DNA of 64,000 nt from Sabethes cyaneus (lineage: Eukaryota > Arthropoda > Insecta > Diptera > Culicidae). The stretch is from contig NC_071353.1 in the NCBI RefSeq assembly GCF_943734655.1, positions 135,004,907 through 135,068,906 on the forward strand, written 5' to 3'. The notes beneath the pieces were generated by a model, which did not search any database, was not told where the DNA came from, and worked only from the letters and a program-made list of their open reading frames with translations. Positions 1 through 12,749 of the stretch are shown here, piece by piece (position 1 is the first letter of the stretch; the number at the start of each line of letters is the position of its first letter). Made by a program: the position numbers and the translations under genes.

Positions 1-1425
1 AGATTTTCAAATGGTACGACTAATTTTAGTAATAAAGTCAGTTGCGCAATTTCAATAATATGCTTCAATAATCGCTTTTCAGTGATTTTAAAGTGCACGG
101 ATCGGAAGGTTAGAGTGTTCTAGTCAAATCAGCACAAGAACTTTTGGAGTATTCATTAAATCCATCAAACCAATGATGAAAATTAGAATGGCTTTACTTA
201 TTACGACGGGAATTAGAAAAAAAAACCCAAAGTAAATCACTTGCGACACGCACGTTATCACTATAAAGCTAAACGTTTTATTGCTATTTTTCTGTTTTGT
301 GAGGATCTTTTTGAAGAAACTAAGTTTCTACGATGGGATTTCACATTGTTTTTGTTTGTTGCTGTTAAATATTCTGCGTACCGCTTTTCTTGTATTAAAT
401 TTAGCGTTATTAAGTGTGGATACTACCAGGGGCCTTGGAGCTCACGGGAACAAATCGCACTCAGTCCCGCGCTCCGTTCAAGCGCGAAGAGTTAGCATGA
501 AACACTCGATGGACTTGACTATTAATAAGCAAATTGAGTGCAGTATATCAGAATGTTCATGAAATACTGGAGAACAAAAAAAAAATATAAAAGAATTTAG
601 AAAATTTTTCACCAGTTTTATGTTAAAAACGAAACATAATCCCAATAATGCTAACATGCTGCGTTTATTAAAATTTGCTGTTAGCTCTTGTTCTGTAGTA
701 TGTATAGTATCTCAGTTTTTTAGATTCTGAAACCAAACGAAGTTTTGTTCCTTTGAACAAAACAGTTTTATGACATCCGGTCAGTGTTTGCTACAAATTA
801 ATTTACTTTAATTCCATTTTCAAATTCCCTAATGAAAAGGAAACCGAAAGAACACACAAGAAGCAAATAAATTCTACACAGAGGACCTACAATAATTGCA
901 AAATTTGCTTTTTAAATAAAGTGATTAAAGAGTTTAACAGTAAAAAGTAATTTTTATGAAGAACATGACTTACCAAACCTATCAGAAAACTTGAGAAACA
1001 GTAAAGAATAGTACTCGTAAGAAATGTCAATTAATAGAAAGGAAAGTTTCTAATCGTTCTTCACAAAAACACATTTACTCCCTAATAAGAAGTACAAATG
1101 ACTAATCCTTTCACAAATTCTCTCCATTTCTCGATTAATTAGTACTTGCAATCTTCTTTAGTGCATAAGTGGATTGCACAGCAATCAAAATACGCCTATC
1201 ACTAAAAGGATTAGATTTGTTTACTTCTGGCAGAAATAAATTTAAAAAAACAACAGATTTTAGAACCGGTAAAACCCACGGATTTGTGTAATATTGAGAC
1301 TCCATCCGTCGGTAAATTTAAATCACATGTTATTTAGCGACGCACCGAACTGGCCGAGCATCGACAACACATCATCTCATACAGTATAAGGTAGGTATGT
1401 AATGTAATGTTGTTGCTGATAAAGG
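1..1425. other. AT-rich intergenic DNA, no gene seen
   Basis: AT-rich sequence with stop codons in all frames. A short GC-richer patch at about 425-490 has no coding or RNA signature that I recognise. An AAGGTAGGTATG stretch near 1388-1400 resembles a splice donor, but no flanking exon can be supported. Confidence 0.5.
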
Positions 1426-2002
1426 TTGAACCTTTCGGATGCTTTCTGGTGCGCTCTGTGTGCGCCGTTTTCGCCGCCGTTTTGTGCCAATCTTATCAGG
1501 GCTCCTCATTTACGTAAAACTGACAAACCCCGCCAAGATAATGGCGGCCTTGCGGTGCAGAACTTTTTTTTTCTCACGAAACCACTGCTGCTGCTGCAGA
1601 TAGATTCTATTTTTGTGCCGCAGGCAGGGCCGTTCGTTGTAATATATTGCGTATAGCTGACAAATAATTTGCTAATTCATGATTATTGGTCAAAATTAAA
1701 GTGAAAATTTGTTCTAAAATTTCAAATAAAATTTATTTTTGAACTGTTGGAGCTCATAAATAGGGCGGCCGCAGGCCGCGAAATACCGTCGGATGCGCAA
1801 ATTGTTTACTTGGCTTGGCGGATATTTCGGGCCAACATCAGGCAGCGGTGCGGCGGCCCGACCCTGTACCCGTTCACACTTATCAATGCTTCGCTCTGGT
1901 TTACTCACTTGCCGTACCGTGACCATACGTTTTGGTGTTTTGCAAAGCAAAACAAAGTGCGAAAATTCCTAAATTTTTCCTCCCCAGAACAAGCCGCCGT
2001 TT

Positions 2003-2026
2003 CTCACTCACTCACTCACTCACTGT
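2003..2026. repeat. (CTCA)n microsatellite
   Basis: Six tandem CTCA/ACTC tetranucleotides within the first GC-rich block. Confidence 0.85.
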
Positions 2027-4634
2027 GGTGTTGGTGGTGGACGGCGGACACTTTAGTGGGTCAACCGCGGCGCGCTGATCTATCTTTTTTTCCTGCAAGC
2101 ATCCTGTGTGCGCTGCTAATCTCCTCTGCTCTGCCACTGGCTCTGACTCTGGTTCTGCCGCCTTCTTGTTTCACTCGGCAAAAATGCTTTGCATATGTGT
2201 GCTGTGCGGAATGCTCGCATAATCGCTGTCGTTGTTTTCTTTTATCGCTCAGCAAACCGCCAACCTTCCCGATTTGCCGCGATTCGCGAATGTTTGCCAT
2301 TTTCTTCGCACGGCCGCCCGCGGCCCGGCGGCTTGACGTTCTGGCCGTCCTCGTCGTCGTCGACGTCGCATATCATTTGGCTTATTCGTTTGTCTTAAAG
2401 TTTTCTTCGGGCTTAAGCGAATAAAGGGAACGGCTTTGCCGTTCCCCCGCTGCTTGGCTCCAGCGGGCCAACCAGTTTCGCGAAGGCGAAGGGAATAGGC
2501 GAAATTGGACGATAAAATAAACTTCTTTTTACCCCGCTCTGAGCTGCTGCTGCGGCTGCTGCTGTCGTCGTTCCGTTTCGTTCCTTGGCCCTCTCGCGGG
2601 GCAGGTCCAAGTTGTCGTACTTTTTTGCGCTGCTCCGGCCAGCCACTTCTCCATCTTTGGGCTGTACGATTATTTGTTTTTTCACGCGAGTAGTTCTGCT
2701 CGCGGGTTGTAAAAGCGCAAAAATCCGTTAGGTTCGAGTGCGAAGAAAACTTGTTTTCGCTTTTTTATTATATATTTTTGCGAGCAGCGAACGGCTAGAG
2801 AGCACACGGACGGTGCACAAGTGGACCCCTAATCCACCAGCCAGCCACAGTCAGCCAGGCCCAGGAGGAGCAACTTCGCGCACACTAAAGGCACTTTGGG
2901 TGTGGAACAAGACGGCGAAGAAGTAGAAGCAGAAGCAGAAGGAGATTAGCGATCGAAACTAAAAACCTCAAACGATCGCGAGGAGATTGTTGTAAACGGT
3001 CGGCGGAGAGCAGAAAAAAAGGGACTTAAACCTGCCTGGTTATATACTAACACTTGTCACAAGTTCTGGACTCTTCTTGAATGTTTGGTTTTTTTTATCG
3101 ACGAAAGACTGCACTCTTCTGTGGCTCTATTCGAACGTCAACGTCGTCGTTGAGATTCCACACGGTTCGGTCCCGTAATTATATATTTTTTTGAGGTAGA
3201 CTGTTAATTTCACACTGTGGCACACTTGTACTAGAACGGGTTGCACTTAAGTCTAAGTTCCTGAGAGAGGTAGTTGTTTCCGGTACAGGTAACCTTGAGG
3301 GTTGAGGGAGTTTACTCTAAGCACTGTTTAAGTAGTCCCTTCCAACTTATGACTAATCACTAATCTGGAGCTCTAGGGGAACGCGCAAAACGACCATCCG
3401 CGAGACGCGCAACGCAAACTAAAACTGTTCGAGAGTGATCAAGTGAGAGTGCCGATTTTGCACATAAGGGTCCAACCCCGGCTCAAATCGCCGCCACCGC
3501 GAGATATTTCGCACACCGAGCACAACTCAACAGAGACTTGATCACATAGCCGGAGGTCGCCCCGCGCGCAGGAACTAGACACACATTTTTGGCTGCTTTT
3601 TTTCGGTGTGTTGTGGTGTAGTGGCTGTGTGTACATATCTAAGACACCAAACCAAAATCGCATATCGTCCCTTCCTGCTTACACTAACTAACTAACGATC
3701 CCAACGAACGACGGCGCGGCGGTTCTCTGGAGTGCCTGCTGCTGCGGTGCCCTCGATGTCGCAGTGAATACAAAGATAACGCGAAGATGAGGGGCCAGTT
3801 TGCCGATTTTTTCTTCTGTTTGCTGTCTTGTCCTTCTTGTCGTCAGGTCCGTCCCGCGTGTGATTAGGCAGCGGGAAAAAACGAGACGGGTTGATGGCCA
3901 AAATTTGCAAACATTACGACGACGACAGTTTTTTTTGCTCCACCGACCGCAAGCAAGCAAGCACGCACGCACACACAGAATCCCACGCGTGTGCATTCGC
4001 ACATGTAACCGTGCACGGGGGATTGTCACTCTTGGCCCAACCAAACACTGCCGAATACGCGAGCACACACGTGATCGCGCAAATTCGCGTACACCCCAGA
4101 AAGCGCAGGTCGCCGCGCAAAGTTCGCAATAATACTTCAAGCCGAAAAAGCTTCAAACCCCAACGGCGGCTGTAACAACGGCGTCGTAGTTCAGCGAGAT
4201 CTTCAACCTTGACGGTACTTTGGGGCGCTTCGATCGATCCCTCCGAGCACCAATAATAATCGAGAGCGCCTACCATTTGACGGTTCAAGGTGACACAACT
4301 ACACTCACTCTTCGTCGGTTTCGTCGCACGTCGATACTGCTGTTGAGCGCAAAAAGCGTTCACGTCACACAACACCCGAAACAAACGAAACCAAAAAAAT
4401 AAATAAATAAAAAACGAAACGAAACAAGATTAGAACTCGCCAATTCTAGTGTTCCACTGGGTGCGCGGAAGAAAAAAAATTTGCACTTCTCCCGTTGCTT
4501 CTGCGAGCCGAGCCGAGCCGGGTCGGTCGATCGGTCCTACGACGGTCTCTCGGGTAAATCGCGAAAACGCACGCCACCGTCGTCGCGCGCCGGTTTGCAG
4601 AATTTTACGATCTTCCTGGCCAGCAGCCACTAGC

Positions 4635-4662
4635 ACTGACTGACTGACTGACTGACTGACGG
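4635..4662. repeat. (ACTG)n microsatellite
   Basis: Tandem ACTG tetranucleotides, about six copies, within the first GC-rich block. Confidence 0.85.
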
Positions 4663-5542
4663 ACTGTTCTTCTATATTCTAGCAGTTGAACGCAACTCTT
4701 CCTGCTTCTGCCTGCTTTTTTTCTGCTTTGCGATTGCCTCGAACTAATGCCGTGCCGGGCCCGCGGACGTTCTGCTCGGGACTGATTCGGCAAATTCCCG
4801 TGCGCAGTCAGATTAGGCCCCGTGCTGGTTGGTACTCTGGAGGAGATCTGTGCTGTTTGCTGCTTCTGCAAATCACCACGATGGCGCGGCAGGCGGCGTA
4901 GCGGTAACGGTGTGGCTCCGGGTGGTACCCGGGAGGTTTACTTGTGGTTTGGTTTGATAGGTCTGCCTCCCCTACACCCCGCGTGTACACCACACCAGAG
5001 CGCACAGCACAACCCTCCGCCCGATGCCTCGCATCCTTCGATTGATCATCGGAGAAGATTCCATGCGGTTCCGCTCTCTCCCTTCTGGCGGGCGTGCTCT
5101 CGCTCTCGCACGGCGCACTCAACTCACTACTCGCGCGTTTACTTCCATTCCATCCCATTCCCATCCCATCGCGCATCGCATTCAAATTCGCCCGCCAGGC
5201 CATCCACCCACCGACCGCGGCTGGCCCTACCACCAACCCACCCTGGTCGGCCGTTCGGTCGATCGGTCGGTTTATGCTGACGGTGTAGAATCATAAAAAT
5301 AAATGCGAACAAAAAAAAATCTGCCACCGGTTTAGCATCCGAAACGAAACGCGCGGAGAGCGCAGCAGCGCTGCGGACTGTGCGATTTTGTTTTTCGCGC
5401 ATTCGTGCTTCTAATACCAACAACGCCTTTAATCGCTGTGCGTCATCGGTGCTCGCTCATTCGCGCAGCGGCGACATTTTTTCGCTCGCGCTCCCTCTCT
5501 CTCGCTGCGAATATAAATCGCGATAGTAATTGCACAGGTCGC

Positions 5543-5566
5543 GCTGCTGCTGCTGCTGCTGCTGCC
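5543..5566. repeat. (CTG)n trinucleotide tract
   Basis: About eight consecutive CTG triplets. The resulting Leu, Cys or Ala runs lie in short frames with no other protein signature, so the tract is treated as non-coding. Confidence 0.85.
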
Positions 5567-5720
5567 TGTGACTTGTCTAAATTTTTGGCCTCCGAAATAT
5601 TTGTGCACGCACGCGCACTTCGCGGAAGGGAAGGGAGATAACCGCATGATAACGACAACGGCGACTACGACTACGACAAACGGACGGTCGCTCGTGTGTG
5701 CTGTTGCAGCCTAAATAGTA

Positions 5721-7412
5721 TAGTGTGTGGTGGCCCGTTCTTAGGTGACAGGTTCGTTTAGTCGAAAATGTCGAGATATAATTCCCTTAATTTTTTTTGG
5801 TTTAACTTTTTTTTTGTTCCGAATTCAAGAAGGGGAAGAAGCCGTAACAGACGGGGGGAGGTCATGATGGCCGGCCACCGCCAAGGAAATAAAACGATTT
5901 CACCAATTATCAATTCGCAACTAACGAAAGCAACACCCAAGAAAAACAAACGGTTTTCGTTTGATTTTTTTTTTCGGATGGCGTTGTTGGACAAATCGAA
6001 AAAAGCTATTTTGGAATTGGTCGAGCAAACGCGTTGCTTTGCTGCTGCTGCTCGTCAATAATAATCGTTGTAAATCGATTTTATTTTGTGATAGACAGGC
6101 CGTTACAAGCCTCACCCCCTGGTGTTGCTTTGTCAAATTGTATTTTATTTTTAGATGTTTGTTTTATTGTGTCTCCAATAATTTTGGGAAAAGTTACTAT
6201 TTACGGTTGACGATGGCACAATAAAATTGAACGCCAACTTGAAAGCCTGAATAAATGAAAAAGCTCGATTGAAATTAAATGTATTGAAATTAAATATATT
6301 GAATGGTTTTACAAACACATGTCTAAATTCAGTTAATAGCGTAAGGAACGGATTAATCAGGGGTCGCCTATTTTCGCCAGTCGAGCATCAATGAGCTTAA
6401 AGTGTATAATTTGTAATTTGTAGTTTGTCTGTTTATTTGTCACGGTCACCTTTTAGTTTACAACTTTTTATCAGGTCAAGGAAAACACAATGAAGAAAAT
6501 AGATACAATTGACTAAATTAACGTACAAAATGTAGTATTTTGTTCATATTTTCAGGATCTCTTGATAAGAACATTATCTTGAATCAGTTAACTATAGATT
6601 TAATTCAAACAATCACAATTTGTGTTGTGTTTTAGACGAGAAATATGATACATTAAAAATTGTTTTCAAAAAATTTGAATTTTTTCAGCTCCGCGATCTC
6701 GCTACTACTGAAAAAGATGTCCACCTCGCTACTTTGAGCACTGATTGCAATATTTTTAAAAGTCAAGCACACAATTTCAACATATCATATTGCAGTAGAC
6801 ATGTAAGCGATTCCGTCGTCTGACACAAGCTTACAAGTTAGACAAGGGACAAGTTAGTACAATTCAGGACTGCCTAAGTAAGCATCTTGATGATTAAAAT
6901 GCGTTCGGGCTGATTAAAATTAGTTCCAGCCTCAGAAGTTTAGCTTAAAAATAGTAAGTTTCAGTGATAAAACCTTGAAGATTTAAAGTTAACAAGCAAA
7001 TTGGGATGCTGATATCCCCCACTTAGTCAAACCATCGCGTATAACAGTGATACGACTAGACTGCTTAACACGCTTACCGTATATTTTCCTCGAATAGAAC
7101 GAAAATTTAATTTTGTACCTTAACATGAGCAAATCTTAAGTGCGACAGGAGTTGTGTGCATCGAAAAAGAATTGTGATTGAAAAACAACTGCCAATAGGC
7201 ATATTTTCTAAATAATCGTACAAAATGGACCAAAGGGTCCCACAGAATGTAAGGAAATTTTAAACGCATGCTAGCACAGATATTTTATCTTCCTTGCGTT
7301 GCTTGTTTACATCTTATGAATATAGTGTCTTCAGAACATGAGTGCTCCTCATAATCTGAAGCTGTCAAGACTCATTTGAAAGAAATACCAATCATTCCAG
7401 AAAGGAGTATTG
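5721..7412. other. AT-rich intergenic DNA, no gene seen
   Basis: Poly-T and poly-A runs and stop-rich frames on both strands. No recognised gene, RNA or mobile element in this stretch. Confidence 0.5.
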
Positions 7413-7423
7413 GGGCCAAAATA

Positions 7424-7639
7424 AAGCAAAGTCGTGGGCTTAAACCGTCATTAGACATTACCCTTCTTTATCGACAGACTTCGCAGCCGGCTGTTTTAGA
7501 GTACAGGAAAATTACGAGGCCAGTTACACTGCAGTGTAACGATCTTACTGACTCTATCAAGCAAGCACCGTCTAACCGAGATTCGAACATGCGACGACTG
7601 GCTTGTTAGACCAGCATCGTACCTCGAAGCTAAGTAGGT
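7424..7639 (-). mobile_element. tRNA-derived SINE, copy 1, with 11-bp target duplication
   Basis: Read on the minus strand, the first 75 bases fold like a tRNA. There is a box A-like start (TTAGCTTCGAGG), a possible anticodon stem CTGGT/GCCAG around the loop CTAACAA, and a box B-like TGTTCGAATCTCG. The remaining 140 bases form an unrelated body. The copy is bounded by GGGCCAAAATA at 7413-7423 and 7640-7650, an exact 11-bp target-site duplication. The second copy at 47290-47501 is alignable over its whole length. Together these show a retroposed short interspersed element transcribed by RNA polymerase III. Related tRNA-SINEs are well known in mosquitoes, but I do not assign a family name. Confidence 0.85.
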
Positions 7640-7650
7640 GGGCCAAAATA

Positions 7651-8184
7651 GGAAAAACTTCAATTTACCCCTGCTGTTTTCCCAGTCAAATATCACACAA
7701 TATAACGTTCTGGTATAATTGGTTTGAGTCCTCGCTTAATGCGGGCGATTGTTGCCATGAAAATATGGCGCTCCATCAGGGGCCTGGTTTTGGTTGCAGA
7801 CAAGGCTCTTATGTATATAGAATATTCTCACCCTTTCTCATCACAATCATTGAAGCAATTTGATAGCTTAGAGACCTATTAAGAAAAGGGTTATGTGAGA
7901 ATTTTTTTCAACTTTTGACAATTTTATGCAATAAAGACATTTTACGAAATAATGAAAATATTCAATTTTGCAGCATTTTTCTAATGAGAAATTATGCAAT
8001 CATGAATTGTAAGGAAATTGAAAGGAAAATTTTATGCCAGTGAGCTTGTGAGACGCCAGTGTAAGCGTATCATCAGTCAAAAGACCGGTTTTGTTTTGCA
8101 GATAGCAAATTTGGAAATTTGCAGCATTCAATGGAATGGAGGGAAGTAGAAGATTCCTAGGAAAAATGGTTAGGTACCTCCTCC
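7651..8184. other. Unassigned DNA between SINE and (CA)n tract
   Basis: AT-rich sequence. It may include the degraded remainder of the mariner-type element on the far side of the CA tract, but no transposase motif can be read here. Confidence 0.3.
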
Positions 8185-9150
<966 letters not shown>

Positions 9151-9377
9151 CTACCATGACTTATCAACGTATGAAAATTCAAAACAATCTTGCAATAGTT
9201 ATTCAGTTATAGGTATATCACCCTACACCTATTTGCTCAGTTTTTCGCAATTTTTCTGTTTTATTTAAATAACTATTTTGTCTCTTTTCTCTGTTTTTCG
9301 AGTAATCTGTTTTCTGTTTTTCCTGTTTTCTTGGTTTTACTTAGGCCATTGCAAATCATTTTCAAAGTTTTTGTCAA

Positions 9378-9432
9378 CCCCCCCCCTCCCCCTTGGAAAT
9401 TGGCTTGAAAAACCGGGGGTGAGGGGGGGGGG
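9378..9432. repeat. C-tract / G-tract foldback
   Basis: A C-rich run (9378-9392, one T interruption) is followed after about 22 bases by a G-rich run (9415-9432). The two can pair as a hairpin. The flanks (9235-9345) are degenerate CTGTTTT-type pyrimidine DNA like that at 10870-12345. Confidence 0.7.
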
Positions 9433-9643
9433 TAAAAAAAATAATTTGTAGGCTTTGAGTTAAATTTTTTTTAATAATTCAATTGTCTGTGGGCTCTACA
9501 GCCTGAAAAATTCGAAAAATGAGTGTACGAGTTGAATTAACGCTTCTAGCACGAAATAGAAATGGAAGTTCAAATAGTGGAATTTCCGAAACTCGACCAA
9601 AAAATCAGAGGGGTTGTGTACAAGACACGACCGCATATATAGG

Positions 9644-10034
9644 TGACGCAGGACTACGTAAGTCTCTTTGTAGTGATAGTAGCATGTATTCATGCTTGTA
9701 ATCATTCGATTCTTCATGTATACATGCTATGTGCAACATATATACAAGCTACATGCGTTGTATGTAACGTTTATCAAAGTAGTAACATTGCATACGTTCA
9801 ATTCTCAAAAGATTGTGCATTTGAAAACAATTAAACAAAATCAAGAACACAAACTATTACTTTCCTGCTACCTTACTGAAATTAAAGATTGTTTTTATTA
9901 TCCATGGTTTCCCACGTTGAAGGGATTTTACCAATTCAATCCTATTTTATCAACAGCACATCTTTTCACTACACTTCTAATGAAACGGCAAGCTTGCGTA
10001 TTCATACAGAGCCGTATTATAACCGAACACTACA
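9644..10034. repeat. Possible left end and body of a TGACG-ended element
   Basis: TGACGCAGGACTACGT at 9644-9659 is an imperfect inverted match to ACGTAGTCCTACGTCA at 10646-10661. The pair could bound a 1.02-kb element. The interior between here and 10035 is AT-rich with no coding signature. No target duplication was recognised. Confidence 0.4.
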
Positions 10035-10661
10035 GCTGTAGCACATTTTTCCAACACAGATATCAAATTCGCCGAGGTTTAATCGTCACGCAGTAAAGAA
10101 TTTGCGATCTGTAAGGACAACGAACTTGTGTCATTTTTTCTGGCACACTTCCCTAACACAGACATCAGATTGGACTAGGTTTAATCGCGTTCGTAAGAAA
10201 TCTGTTGGCACGAGGGGGCTTTGTCACTCTCTCTGGCGTACTTCCCAAGCAAGGACATCAAAATGGTCTAGGTTGAACCGCGGTGTTAAGAAATATTGTT
10301 GAAATGAGGGAACTTTGTCACTTGCTTTGGCTTACTTCCCAAGCACAGATATCAAATTGGTATAGGTTTAGATCATCGTTAAGAACCTTCCAACCAATCA
10401 CGAAGCGAGAATTCTGGTAAAACATAGGTTCATTATTTTCAATTTTTCAATAGTTCAACATCAAGAATCTATACTTTTCTTCATTTGGGTCAATTCTTAG
10501 AAGATTTTCCGATCGACTGATGTAAGTATATTGAAAATCGATCGGAAAACCGCTGTGCTATTAGCGCTCAAAACCTTTCATTTTTCGTGACGCTCGCATT
10601 TTTCGATTTTTTGGAATGACACCCTATCTCAAAACTTGCCGTAAGACGTAGTCCTACGTCA
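10035..10661 (-). repeat. Inverted repeat family, left copy, with tandem units of about 94 bp
   Basis: Reverse-complementing this block gives a sequence that aligns with 15390-16310. It begins at the terminal TGACGTAGGACTACGTC, continues through TTACGGCAAGTTTTG and GCGAGCGTCACG, and ends in tandem units containing CTTGGGAAGTACGCCAG. The ACTTCCC markers at 10147, 10240 and 10334 show a period of 93-94 bp. There is no protein coding. It is probably a non-autonomous transposon with subterminal tandem repeats, family unknown. Confidence 0.7.
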
Positions 10662-11665
10662 AAAAATTTTCTTTCATGTTTGTCTTTTTGTTTGTGGATT
10701 TTTATTAAAAGCAAGAATAGATTTGGTTTTCACGTTTAAACTTGAAGTAAAAATGCCTGAAATCCATTGCTTGATTAAAAAATTCTCTTTGTTTTTTTTC
10801 GCCTCCCCCCTTCAGTGGCCCAACACCGGAGGGGCAAAAACTTTTTTAAATATTTGTAATGGCCTTATTGTCTTTGTTTTCCCTGTTTTGCCAGTTCCTT
10901 GTTCTTTCTGTTTTCTCTGTTTTTTCTTTTTGTCTCTGATTTCTTTGTTTTCTTTTCGTTCCGTTCTTTGTTTTTTTCTATTGTCTCTGTTTTCACTGTT
11001 GTCTTTCTAGTGTTTTCAGTGTTGTATTTGATTCCATATTTTCCTTGTTTTTTTTACTTTTTACTTTTACTTTTAGAAGGGATAACCCTTCTTTTGTTTC
11101 CCAGTTTATTCTGTTTTGCCTGTTGTCTCCCTTTACTGCTTTATGTTTTTCTGCTGTTTCTGTTTTTCTGCTGTTTCTGATTTCTCAGTTTTCTCTTCTG
11201 CTTTTGTTATTAGGTTTCTCATTTTCATTATTTTCCTTCTCCCCTCTGTTTTACCCGATGCATCTGTTTTCTGTTTTCGCGGTTTCTTGTGCTTCTTCTA
11301 GTTCTATTTCTTGTCTGTTTTTACAGCTTTCTCTGTTTGTTTGTTTTTCGCTATCTCTGGAATCTCTATTTTCCACGCTTCTTGCGTTTTCTTTGTTTTT
11401 TCTCTTTCTCGTTTTCTTGTGATTTTTTCTGCTTAGGTGATTTCTGTGCTTTCTCTGTTTTCATTGTTTTCTGTTATTGTATATTTTCTATTTTTTATGT
11501 ATTCTTCCTTATTTTCAAGCCTAATTTTACTTTTTTATTTTTATTTTTGTTTACTAACATTTGGTGCTTTTGCTCTTTTAATCTGTGTTTTTCACCATCT
11601 TTGCTTTAAAATTAAATAAAAAGAAAACTCATCCAATTTAATTCTACTATGTATATTTTATTCAC

Positions 11666-11712
11666 GACAGATACCTATTTCGCCTACGACTTGCAGGCTT
11701 CCTCAATGTCTG
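11666..11712 (-). ncRNA. Hammerhead-ribozyme-like motif, left foldback arm
   Basis: The minus-strand RNA reads GACA, then UUGAGGA (consensus CUGANGA with C replaced by U), one extra A, stem GCCU/AGGC, GAAA, a short near-palindrome, then UGUC. The order and pairings match a type I hammerhead with a minimal stem III, as described for Penelope-like elements. The C-to-U change and the extra base make cleavage doubtful. Confidence 0.35.
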
Positions 11713-11750
11713 TTTTCGAACTAACTAGTAACTTCGAACTAGTTCGAAAA

Positions 11751-11797
11751 CAGACACTGAGGAAGCCTGCAAGTCATAGGCGGAATACGTATCTGTC
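11751..11797 (+). ncRNA. Hammerhead-ribozyme-like motif, right foldback arm
   Basis: The plus-strand RNA has GACA, CUGAGGA (a perfect CUGANGA), one extra A, GCCU/AGGC as stem II, then GGAAUAC where GAAA is expected, a palindromic ACGU stem III and UGUC closing stem I. Relative to the left arm the first core is intact but the second is changed. Assignment rests on motif order only. Confidence 0.4.
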
Positions 11798-12749
11798 GTG
11801 AATAAAATATACATAGTAGAATTAAATTGGATGAGTTTTCTTTTTATTTAATTTTAGGTTTCGTATTCTACTAAGACGCTCCCAAAACTTCAGTCAAACT
11901 TTGCTTTGTTTATTCTGTTTTCTCAATTTACGTTTTTTCTGTTGTCTCTGTTTATTGTTTTCTCTGCTTCTGTATTCAACTACTCGTCTCTGTTTCGTTT
12001 GTTTCATGTTTTCTCTATTTTTCCTGTTGTATCTGTTATCTCGCTGTTCCCTGTCGTCATTGTAGTATGTTCTCTCTGTTTTCTAAATTTTCTCCGTTTT
12101 CCCTTTGAAACAGAATACAAACTGTTTTCTCAGTTTTCCTAATTGTTTTTTTTGCCTATTTCCCCAGTTTCCTTTGATTGCCGTGAATTCTCTGTTTTCC
12201 TTTTGTTTGTCTGTTTTGTTTAGTCTATTGTCTCCTGTGGTTTCGCTGGTTTTGCTATTTTCTTGGTTTCTCCTCGTTCTGTATTCTCTGCTTTCTATGA
12301 TTTCTAAATCTTATCAGCGTTGCTTAGCTCAGCAACGGATTACACTGGATGTTAGCTTAATGTAAATGTTGAATATCCCTTGTTCGCTGAAAGTTGTGTA
12401 ATGATTGTACTGGGTATTCTAGCTTGAATGACTTGAGAGTTTAATTGTTCGTAGTCATGCTAGTGTTAGCCATTAGAAATTTGCTAAAGGAATTTGTATC
12501 TGTGTGAAAAAAACCAGTCCGTTTTTTTTGTTTTCCTGGTTTATTTTTATAATAATTATCATATAGATAAATCGTCTACCTCGAGGGGTAAGAGGTGGGC
12601 CCATCATCATCATCATTTTTCTGTATTTTTTCCGTTTTCCTATTTTATTGTTTTCTCAAGTATATTAAATTTTTCTTTTACTATGTTTGTTTTCTCCTAT
12701 TTCGTTGTTTATTTTTTACTGTCGTTTTCTGATTCTGTTTCTTTTACAT

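Larger units (their letters stand above)
1430..5720. promoter_or_regulatory. GC-rich, CpG-rich non-coding block; candidate promoter/5' UTR region
   Basis: About 4 kb that is clearly richer in G, C and CpG than its surroundings. It has many short overlapping open frames on both strands and no protein family I recognise. It carries simple repeats (CTCA, ACTG, CTG), A-rich runs and a TATATAT at 2769-2775. About 30 bases downstream of that begins a CA-rich, stop-dense stretch of the kind found in long 5' leaders. In insects such islands often mark promoters and non-coding first exons of large regulatory genes, so the function here is inference. No start site, strand or target gene can be assigned from this sequence. 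Confidence 0.3.
11608..11855. mobile_element. Foldback element, two 116-bp arms around a 16-bp loop
   Basis: 11608-11723 is nearly the exact reverse complement of 11740-11855, with 16 bases (11724-11739) between the arms. Each arm contains, in opposite orientation, a motif set including GACAGATAC, GCAGGCTTCCTC and TGTCTGTTTTCG. This set resembles the ends of Penelope-like elements in insects (from memory). A single-arm relative is at 48637-48735. The likeliest origin is two element ends joined head to head; this is inference. Confidence 0.85.
10870..12345. repeat. Degenerate polypyrimidine block (TGTTTTCTCT-like)
   Basis: About 1.5 kb whose plus strand is overwhelmingly T and C, built of loosely repeated CTGTTTTC and TCTCTGTTTT words. 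It is split by the foldback element at 11608-11855. It creates long Phe/Leu/Ser-rich open frames on the plus strand that look like membrane proteins but are compositional artefacts. Similar DNA is at 9235-9345 and 12520-12749. Confidence 0.8.

Noticed and set aside
1747..2424. A 225-residue open frame in the first GC-rich block as a gene
   Set aside because: It is overlapped by equally open frames on the other strand and frame, has CTCA repeat content and shows no recognisable domain.
7560..7640. A functional tRNA gene in the SINE heads (also 47290-47365 and 12800-12866)
   Set aside because: Arms are mismatched, each head continues into a non-tRNA body, and each unit is bounded by target duplications, so they are retroposed SINEs.
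10723..12365. A family of Phe/Leu-rich multi-span membrane proteins
   Set aside because: The plus strand is degenerate T/C repeat DNA; the hydrophobic frames follow from composition, overlap in several registers and have no conserved motif.
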